A stretch of DNA of 64,000 bases from Clostridiales bacterium (lineage in GTDB: Bacteria > Bacillota > Clostridia > Oscillospirales > CAG-272), in contig QALR01000013.1 in NCBI GenBank assembly GCA_003150035.1, positions 1-64,000 on the forward strand. The letters run 5' to 3'. Below are positions 58,750 through 64,000 of the stretch, piece by piece. The position numbers and the translations under genes are program-made. The stretch's first letter is position 1, and the number at the start of each line of letters is the position of its first letter. The notes below the pieces were generated by a model, which was not told the DNA's origin, ran no database searches, and worked only from the letters and a program-made list of their open reading frames with translations.

Positions 58750-59305
58750 ATTTGATTTTGTATTTCGGGCTTTCGCCGTCGGTAAGGATTTCAATCTGCT
58801 CCGGGGAAAAGCCCGTTTTGATTAGGGATTCCTCGGTCTTTGCCACATTCGTGCAAAGCGCCGGATACAAAACGCACCACCAGTTTTTTCCTTCGGCGGC
58901 ACCAATCTGGATGCGAAGGGACTGGTAAACGCCGGCAGGCAGACTCATGGTTTCGTAATGACGGGTCGGATAATTTTCTTCCGATAAGATGACAGCGACG
59001 GGAAGATCCTCTCCGAGGCTTTCAAGCGTGTCGTCACATACCTCTCGGATATGGTCAAGATTATCGGTAATAACCGCTACCGCGTCCGTCGGATTTTCGG
59101 CGTTTGCCAGGAGCATTTGCATTTCTTCTAGCACGGCATCGCGAACGGCAAGCTTGACGCTTTGATCGTGTTCACTGTCGGAATTCGCAAGCACGTGAAG
59201 ACGGACGGTGTTTTCATAGATCATGCGATCGTCGTCTGTGGGCATAAACCCACAGAATAGACAGCAAGCAAGGACAAGACAAGCAAAGGTAACGAGATAT
59301 TTCAT
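58712..59305 (-). CDS. spoIIR: Stage II sporulation protein R
   Basis: The 197-residue exported signalling protein has an N-terminal signal/anchor (YLVTFACLVLACCLFCG), then the family core ENTVRLHVLANSDSEHDQSVKLAVRDAVL and a middle PVAVILSEENYPTRHYETMSLPAGVYQSLRIQIG. The C-terminus has KNWWCVLYPALC. SpoIIR is made in the forespore and triggers processing of pro-sigma-E by SpoIIGA. AGGAGG lies before the ATG at 59305. The 3' end overlaps the Ppx/GppA gene on the opposite strand. Confidence 0.94.
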   Translation of the reverse strand: MKYLVTFACLVLACCLFCGFMPTDDDRMIYENTVRLHVLANSDSEHDQSVKLAVRDAVLEEMQMLLANAENPTDAVAVITDNLDHIREVCDDTLESLGEDLPVAVILSEENYPTRHYETMSLPAGVYQSLRIQIGAAEGKNWWCVLYPALCTNVAKTEESLIKTGFSPEQIEILTDGESPKYKIKFKFLEIFGEAFS

Positions 59306-59565
59306 TTTAACCTCCTGTAAGGACAAATCCGTATAGATAGACGGAAGAGCCTTATGTATTTTTTTGTTTGGTATCCTTATTATTCCACCGTTTTATCGGT
59401 TTATTCATTAGATCAGGAAAAAATTTCCTCTTCTAAATGGAGCAGAAAAGATAAAGCAACTCCGGTATCCGCGGGGGACACCGGAGAATGCTTTCCAGTT
59501 TCATGAAAATCAGTTTTTTATAAATCTATTAAAAACAGCTTATAAAAATCCGATTAAAATCAGAG

Positions 59566-59695
59566 CGCAGTTTGATGAGATCGCTCAATCAAGCTGCGAC
59601 GACTGCAACCTGAGCGGGGAGCGAATGCTCCCTAGTCTTTCGGCGGGGTTTATTCCACCGAAAGACTAAAACGGAGCGCGCCGCCTTTGTGGCGG
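59566..59695. other. Cluster of four tandem hairpins, unassigned structured region
   Basis: Four stems follow one another in the spoIIR-SASP gap. They are 59566-59576 with 59588-59598 (11 bp, one G-U); GGGAGC with GCTCCC at 59617-59632; TAGTCTTTCGG with CCGAAAGACTA at 59633-59668; and CCGCC with GGCGG at 59681-59695. The rest of the gap, 59306-59565, is AT-rich and holds nothing I recognise. The cluster may be a small RNA or a compound terminator for the leftward SASP gene. It fits no RNA family that I know. Confidence 0.5.
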
Positions 59696-59713
59696 GGAAC
59701 GTCTGCTCTATGG

Positions 59714-59914
59714 TTATTTCGTCTTGATCGAGTTCTCATAGGACTCGATCATCTTTTTAACCATCTGACCGCCTACGGAACCAGCCTGCTTAGAGGTGAG
59801 ATCGCCGTTATAACCCTGTTTCAGGTTGACGCCAACTTCGCTCGCAGCTTCCATCTTAAATTTGTCGAGAGCTTCTTTTGCTTCAGGAACAAGCTTTTTG
59901 TTGCTACTTGCCAT
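59714..59914 (-). CDS. Alpha/beta-type small acid-soluble spore protein
   Basis: The 66-residue SASP saturates and protects DNA in the dormant spore. Family features are KLVPEAKEALDKFKMEAASEVGV, which includes the GPR protease cleavage site, and NGDLTSKQAGSVGGQMVKKMIESYE. The start at 59914 follows GAGGAG. It stands alone between spoIIR and rpmB and is read leftward. A forespore (sigma-G) promoter is expected, but I could not place one with correct spacing. Confidence 0.95.
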   Translation of the reverse strand: MASSNKKLVPEAKEALDKFKMEAASEVGVNLKQGYNGDLTSKQAGSVGGQMVKKMIESYENSIKTK

Positions 59915-60394
59915 TTTAAATCTCCTCAAAATTTATATTCATCAAAATGAATTGTAAAAACAGCGTGCTATGGTTCGACCGACCTTTAGAATCCGCCATG
60001 CGAATTTTGCAAAATCTGTGTACCGTTCACACATCTGTTGTTATAAAACGCGGAAAATTTTTTCTCCGCAGAACACGTACGTTTGGTTTGCCGCCGCGTT
60101 CTGGTATTATTATAAACTTTGCATTCTGTTTTATAAGTGGCAATTTTTTCAGTTTATATGCTTTGTTAAATAGACCTTGGTTGCTCAGTGTGGTTTTTCC
60201 TGACGCTTGAAAACGTTCATGCTTGTGCGATTGACAAACCATATAAAGAAAGAGGCGCTCAAAATACATAAAAATAAAATAAAACGGAGAGATAACACAA
60301 GAGGCGTTATCTCTCCATTCTTCTTTTTTAAGTGAGAACATGCAAAAATCCTTTCCCTTTTTCGGGAAAGGATCAAGCTTTTTCAAAATCCCAA
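59915..60394. other. Intergenic stretch with two terminator hairpins, no gene
   Basis: The 480 bases between the SASP and rpmB genes hold no convincing gene. GGAGAGATAAC (60286-60296) pairs with GTTATCTCTCC (60306-60316) with T-rich flanks on both sides. AATCCTTTCCC with GGGAAAGGAT (60347-60373) is a second hairpin ahead of a leftward T-run. The second ends rpmB transcription; the first could be a backup terminator for either strand. Reading frames here lack ribosome sites. Confidence 0.6.
60344..60373 (-). terminator. Terminator of rpmB
   Basis: Read leftward, ATCCTTTCCC and GGGAAAGGAT pair around a short A-rich loop, followed by TTTTTG, 22 bases beyond the rpmB stop. Confidence 0.88.
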
Positions 60395-60580
60395 TCAGAC
60401 TCTTTCCACCTTGCCTGCACGCAGACAACGAGAGCACACCGCAACGGTTTTATGAGTTCCGTTTACCACGGCGCTGACCTTTCTGATGTTGGGTTTCCAT
60501 GTTCTGCTCGTTTTGCGGTTGGAATGGGAGACGTTGTTGCCGAACGTGACACCCTTTCCGCAGTACATACATTTTGCCAT
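60395..60580 (-). CDS. rpmB: 50S ribosomal protein L28
   Basis: The 61-residue L28 of the zinc-binding type has CMYCGKG near the start and CSRCLRAGKV near the end as the two Cys pairs, with RTWKPNIRKV in the middle. AGGAGG-like sequence (GGGAGGTG) precedes the ATG. It is transcribed leftward alone from a near-consensus promoter at 60667-60695. Confidence 0.97.
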   Translation of the reverse strand: MAKCMYCGKGVTFGNNVSHSNRKTSRTWKPNIRKVSAVVNGTHKTVAVCSRCLRAGKVERV

Positions 60581-60666
60581 CTTCCTGCACCTCCCTTGGA
60601 TGTTTGGATTATCTCAAACAAACGGATATACCTCCGTCTATGAGTTATCATAACATAGTAAACCTT

Positions 60667-60695
60667 ATTATATCATAGCTTTTCCAAAAAATCAA
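60667..60695 (-). promoter_or_regulatory. Promoter for rpmB
   Basis: On the minus strand TTGATT (60695-60690), 17-base spacer, TATAAT (60672-60667) with TGA extended -10. Confidence 0.82.
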
Positions 60696-60736
60696 GCTTT
60701 TTTTCTTTTCTGCTTGTTATTTTCCGAAGTGGGTTT

Positions 60737-61399
60737 CTATTGTTGATGAATTTCCGGTAAATACGCCTCAAGGCGGTGGATTTTGAACCCCTTGGATGAA
60801 AAGTTCCTTTCATATTCGGTCATAATATTATTATCTGCCCACTCGCTTGCATGAAGGTCGCGGGTGAGATTTCGAAGGTTGAACCCTACCGCCTCAAATT
60901 CTGCTACAGAAAAATCGAATAAATCCAAATTATCTGTTTTGAATTCTATTGTGCCGTCCGGGATAAGAAGCCCGGCAAGGCGAAGCAGAGAATCCCGATG
61001 GGTGAGACGCCTTTTTGCATGGCGAGCCTTCGGCCACGGGTCACAGAAGTTAAGATAAATCCGTGCCGCACAATGAGGGGGAAGCAGCTGAGGCAGATAT
61101 TCCGCGTCACAGCAGAGAAATTTTATGTTGTGAAGCTCTATGTGCTTGGCTTTTTCTGCAGCGAGGAGGATAACATCATTTATCCGCTCCACGGCGAGAA
61201 ACCCTATTTCCGGATGCTTTTGAGCGAGTTCCGTGATAAACGCGCCTTTCCCACAGCCAATTTCTAGTCGAATCTCAGACACGTCGGGAAAAATCTCTGC
61301 AGGAAAGACCGGCGTTGGTTGTCCTTTGTCAAATGGCAGAAACAATTCGCGGCATGCCTCGCGACGACGCTCTCCGTTTTTTCGTTTTCGTACCCGCAT
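60737..61399 (-). CDS. trmB: tRNA (guanine-N7-)-methyltransferase
   Basis: The 220-residue TrmB makes m7G46 in tRNA. The AdoMet motif is RLEIGCGKGAFITELAQKHPEIGFLAVER, and the family block is IYLNFCDPWPKARHAKRRLTH. FKTDNLDLFDFSVAEF and MTEYERNFSSKG complete the pattern. The start at MRVRKRKNG (61399) follows GAGG; an upstream ATG at 61417 has no ribosome site. It is followed by rpmB downstream on the same strand without an obvious terminator. Confidence 0.94.
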   Translation of the reverse strand: MRVRKRKNGERRREACRELFLPFDKGQPTPVFPAEIFPDVSEIRLEIGCGKGAFITELAQKHPEIGFLAVERINDVILLAAEKAKHIELHNIKFLCCDAEYLPQLLPPHCAARIYLNFCDPWPKARHAKRRLTHRDSLLRLAGLLIPDGTIEFKTDNLDLFDFSVAEFEAVGFNLRNLTRDLHASEWADNNIMTEYERNFSSKGFKIHRLEAYLPEIHQQ

Positions 61400-61799
61400 G
61401 ACCGGACCTCGCTGCATGGATTCGGGATCTCTTATCTGGTAGAAGAGAGCGGCACGGACATAGCACGACTGTTATCCGCCCGGATTTGCCGAATGTATTT
61501 TATCATAAATATTGTGTTTTTTCAACAGGCAGTGAAGATTTTTGAATATAAAAAATGGGTGTTGGCAGGAGATTTTATGGATGTTAGGCCTCTTCGGACA
61601 GAATCGAAGCGCGTCACTCAAAAACTGTTTAACGAAAAGCTACGGATTTAATAAAGAAAAAACGGCGTTTTTTATGAATAAAATCAAAAGATTCGGAGAG
61701 AATACGTATTGTCGAAAGATAACAACATTGACAGATAATCATACAAATAAAAAATGTGCCGCGCAGCGGACATTTTAAATGAGAATCGGAGGTTATATT
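61400..61799. other. Intergenic stretch, only a possible -35 box seen
   Basis: The 400 bases between trmB and the DUF378 gene are AT-rich, with several stop codons in each frame. TTGACA at 61728-61733 might be a -35 box for the DUF378 gene, but no good -10 follows at standard spacing. No RNA gene or gene remnant is recognised. Confidence 0.5.
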
Positions 61800-62018
61800 A
61801 TGCTCGACAGAATTGCGCTTATCCTCACCATCATAGGCGCGCTCAACTGGGGAAGCATCGGTCTTTTCCGTTTCGATATCGTCGCATGGATCTTCGGCGG
61901 GCAGGATGCTCTTGTCAGCCGGATCGTATACACGGTTGTAGCTCTTGCGGGAATCTGGTGTATTTCTCTTCTTTTCCGTGAACGAGATACGGAAGAAATT
62001 ACAGGCGACGTCAGATAA
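61800..62018 (+). CDS. DUF378-family small membrane protein
   Basis: The 72-residue protein has two membrane helices. The pattern LDRIALILTIIGALNWGSIGLFRFDIV, then IVYTVVALAGIWCISLLFRERD, is the whole DUF378 family signature, with the NWG turn between helices. Function unknown. GGAGG precedes the ATG at 61800; an earlier in-frame ATG at 61779 lacks a ribosome site. It ends at a terminator. Confidence 0.93.
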   Translation: MLDRIALILTIIGALNWGSIGLFRFDIVAWIFGGQDALVSRIVYTVVALAGIWCISLLFRERDTEEITGDVR

Positions 62019-62037
62019 GGCGCTATATTTACAAAAA

Positions 62038-62078
62038 TCCGGCAGTCCCTTCATAAAAAGAGACCGCCGGGTTTTTTT
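62038..62078 (+). terminator. Terminator after DUF378 gene
   Basis: CCGGCAGTC and GACCGCCGG form an imperfect GC-rich stem, followed by seven T. Confidence 0.8.
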
Positions 62079-62095
62079 GCTCACAAATGGGTATA

Positions 62096-62791
62096 TTACG
62101 CCTTTATTTTTATCATCTGTGCTCGGATTTCCTCGCACTTAGCATCAAGCTGTGCGTTCGGAGCAACCGGAACATCCAGGACGGTTTCGCCGTTTGCCCG
62201 GATAATCAGATGATAGGCTTTGACCTTATCTTTTTCCACCAATTTCTCTTCGTAATCGATTTTGATGTCCTCTATATCATAAAACCGAATTTCTTTGATG
62301 GTTTCGCTTTCGCTGTCTTCTGTCAGGGAAATTCTTTTTGTAGCCGCAAGAATACCGACCTCGGTAAAAAATAAGGCTGTTATAGCGTAGAGGGAGGAAC
62401 GGTATTTTCGGTCATTTTTTCCGCGTCGATAAACCCATCCTTTTGTGTCTGCATCCAAGAGGAAGCTTCCGGTCAGGACGGACTCGATTTTGGCCTTGGC
62501 GTTGCTGGAAAGATGGAAGCGTTCCGTGATTTCTTTGGCGTATCCTTCTGCCCGCACCGATACATAGGCATCAATATCTTTTTCGCCGGAACGTCTGTAC
62601 TGTGGAATCCACGCTATGCAGGCGCCGATGATTACGAGCGCGATTGCGGCGAAATCCTGATAAGGAACTAAATAAACCCAGAAAAAATAAGACAGCACGA
62701 TCATGATAACACCGATGGCGAGCAAAACAATGCCTACATAAAAATGAGTGTCAGCGCCTTTGAAATAGCGCAGGTTCTTGCTGTAATCCAT
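62096..62791 (-). CDS. Membrane protein of unknown function
   Basis: The protein is 231 residues from the chosen start. It has two membrane helices near the N-terminus (FYVGIVLLAIGVIMIVLSYFF and FAAIALVIIGACIAWI) and a cytoplasmic part. That part has strand-like segments such as YRSSLYAITALFFTEVGILAATKRI and EIRFYDIEDIKIDYEEKL, which resemble a PH-like fold. I do not recognise a family. The start could be 62803 or 62791; the latter has GGTGGA upstream. It is driven by a perfectly consensus sigma-A promoter. Confidence 0.65.
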   Translation of the reverse strand: MDYSKNLRYFKGADTHFYVGIVLLAIGVIMIVLSYFFWVYLVPYQDFAAIALVIIGACIAWIPQYRRSGEKDIDAYVSVRAEGYAKEITERFHLSSNAKAKIESVLTGSFLLDADTKGWVYRRGKNDRKYRSSLYAITALFFTEVGILAATKRISLTEDSESETIKEIRFYDIEDIKIDYEEKLVEKDKVKAYHLIIRANGETVLDVPVAPNAQLDAKCEEIRAQMIKIKA

Positions 62792-62947
62792 AAAATCCAC
62801 CATGCTTTACCGCTCACAAGCGGCAAATCCTTTCTTAATTTCTCAGCTGCATAGAACAAAAGATGTGCGCAGAAATTGAGGCGGTCGGGCGTGGAACTTT
62901 GCGTCTTTTCGGTTTTCCCCGTTGAATCATGAAAAGAAGTTTTCTAT

Positions 62948-62976
62948 ATTATAAATAAAATTTCTTGTTTTGTCAA
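62948..62976 (-). promoter_or_regulatory. Consensus promoter for the membrane protein gene
   Basis: On the minus strand TTGACA (62976-62971) and TATAAT (62953-62948) are perfect and 17 bases apart. It is about 150 bases before the start codon, so the leader is long; bases 62804-62947 show no known element. Confidence 0.85.
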
Positions 62977-63094
62977 TATTTATATCCAATTATGATATCA
63001 ACTGTTCGTTGAGTGAATCAAATATTTTGATAGAAAATTGAATAAAAGACAAAAAACTGTCTCGTAGAGAATATCGCGTGCGTTTTGCAGCTAT

Positions 63095-63131
63095 AAAAAA
63101 GCCGTGTGCCGCTGAGCGTGCACACGGGCTT
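63095..63131 (-). terminator. Terminator of the right-edge gene
   Basis: Read leftward, GCCCGTGTGC and GCACACGGC pair, followed by TTTTTT. It lies 36 bases beyond the stop of the partial gene. Confidence 0.88.
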
Positions 63132-63167
63132 CTATTCTTGAACCATAGGGCTTGATGTTGAAACGAT

Positions 63168-64000
63168 TTATTCTGTTTTTTCAAAGGGAGCGGGCAATGC
63201 GCCTGTGTAGCGGTAAAGACGGATATGGGAATCAAATTCTCCGTTTTCTCCATGGTCCTCGGAGAAATAGAAGTACCCGTCTCCAAGGGAAGCCATGCCG
63301 GTGGTTCCGTATCGGAATTCGTATCCGTAAATTCCGGAGGCTTCGTCGAAAAGACCTGTCTGCCTAAGAGCGAGAACCTCGCCGACTTCACCGGCACAGC
63401 CGAGGAGCGGCTCCGTACGCGGCGCCTGCTTTCCATCGATGACGTATAAAGAATAGTTGGGATATTGTTCTTTTCTTCCGCGGTAGACCGCCATGAAAAT
63501 ATCTCCGGTATAGGCATCGTATTCCAGATTTTGAACACCGTATTCTGTATTCCCGGTCCGAACAAAATATTTCCCGTCGCAGCAGGCGGGCCCGCTTGTG
63601 TGGATGTTCTCTGACGAAAGGACGGCTTCGAAGGGAAGAATGGCTTCCGGACGATAGGAGAGCAGCACCTGATAGTCATTGTCGGTGCGGGTTTTGTCAC
63701 CGTAAATGCCGTATGCGACAAACAAACGCATATCGTTGCTTTTGCCGGGCATAGGAGCAAAAGTAATCCCGTCAATGCCGGAACAGCCATGGCGATGCGC
63801 CATAGACTTGCCGTGCTCGGTCCAAACTGCCAGATAATCTTCGGTCGCTTCACGCAGCCAAACAGTGGTCACGATCCCATCGCGTGTGGCACTCATGTCC
63901 GGACGTGTAATTTTTTCTCCGTCAAAAATTGCAATATAAAAAGCGTTTTTGACTTGACCGTCGAGTCCGAGCTTTTTTAAGATTCCCCGGCCGATTTCGT
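63168..64000 (-). CDS. Partial protein of unknown function, cut by the window edge
   Basis: A leftward gene whose 5' end is outside the window. The frame stays open from the right edge (EIGRGILKKLGLDGQVKNAF) through 63896 to the stop at 63168. At least 277 residues are present. The sequence has repeats of strand-like blocks (RLFVAYGIYGDKTRTDNDYQVLLSY, TGNTEYGVQNLEYDAYTGDIFMAVYRGRKE, YRYGTTGMASLGDGYFYFSEDHG-like), suggesting a beta-propeller. I do not recognise a family and cannot see the start or any signal sequence. Confidence 0.7.
   Translation of the reverse strand, partial: EIGRGILKKLGLDGQVKNAFYIAIFDGEKITRPDMSATRDGIVTTVWLREATEDYLAVWTEHGKSMAHRHGCSGIDGITFAPMPGKSNDMRLFVAYGIYGDKTRTDNDYQVLLSYRPEAILPFEAVLSSENIHTSGPACCDGKYFVRTGNTEYGVQNLEYDAYTGDIFMAVYRGRKEQYPNYSLYVIDGKQAPRTEPLLGCAGEVGEVLALRQTGLFDEASGIYGYEFRYGTTGMASLGDGYFYFSEDHGENGEFDSHIRLYRYTGALPAPFEKTE

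Noticed and set aside
59947..60210. 87-codon plus-strand frame between SASP and rpmB genes
   Set aside because: No ribosome site, and composition follows the AT-rich spacer.
1..64000. CRISPR arrays, tRNA genes, insertion sequences, riboswitches
   Set aside because: No regularly spaced repeats, no tRNA T-arm patterns, no transposase, and no riboswitch family that I recognise in the leaders examined.

Overview
The window looks like a chromosomal segment of an endospore-forming Clostridia (Bacillota), probably a gut-type carbohydrate user. The case rests on the sporulation genes spread through it: yqfC-yqfD, ylbJ, a sigma-K gene that is not interrupted, a SipL-like DUF3794/LysM protein, spoIIR and an alpha/beta-type SASP. 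Ribosome binding sites are strong AGGAGG-type, and many promoters are near-consensus sigma-A (TTGACA-N17-TATAAT). I cannot name a genus from the sequence alone.

Layout. 1-305 is the 3' end of a 23S rRNA gene with no 5S directly after it. 0.8-14.5 kb holds housekeeping and metabolic genes: SGNH hydrolase, YgjV-like membrane protein, CBS protein, htpG with a sugar isomerase, MTA/SAH nucleosidase, IMP dehydrogenase, a lipoprotein, DUF1846 protein, a ThrE-like exporter and MgtE. 14.6-23.0 kb is a long leftward operon, yqfC-yqfD-[glycosidase-like]-phoH-ybeY-[AAC(3)-like]-era-recO-phosphoesterase. This is the conserved sporulation/ribosome-maturation cluster with two genes inserted that are not usual members. 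23.2-27.1 kb carries ylbJ, a small Cys-rich protein and mutS2.

27.2-34.8 kb is a rightward sugar operon: rhaB, rhaA, a CapA-like lipoprotein, a double-SIS protein, a tandem class II aldolase and a divergent PRPP synthetase. The aldolase's second half has lost its metal and catalytic residues. Together these would isomerise, phosphorylate and probably cleave L-rhamnose. An intracellular GH78 alpha-L-rhamnosidase further on (41.8 kb) would release the sugar. Between them lies an AT-rich type II restriction-modification pair (35.4-37.5 kb) beside a broken phage head-tail gene. Then come a lone PTS-IIC/PfoR-type membrane protein divergent from nicotinate phosphoribosyltransferase, and an AspT-like transporter.

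44.0-48.2 kb is a MarR-regulated heterodimeric ABC exporter with a clear palindromic operator and the usual one-degenerate-site NBD asymmetry. 48.4-54.6 kb holds a YccF protein under an unusual inverted repeat, a Cys-rich cupin, a GH94-type phosphorylase, a FAD/Rieske oxidoreductase and small unknown proteins. 54.7-60 kb is a sporulation block: SipL-like, sigK, DUF2500, Ppx/GppA, spoIIR and SASP. It includes a cluster of four tandem hairpins (59.57-59.70 kb) that I cannot assign. 60.4-64 kb holds rpmB, trmB, a DUF378 protein, a membrane protein and a gene that runs off the right edge.

I found no CRISPR array, tRNA, IS element or complete prophage. The points most worth a second look are the tandem aldolase with a degenerate half, the R-M island with its phage scar, the two insertions in the phoH-ybeY-era operon, and the hairpin cluster near the SASP gene.
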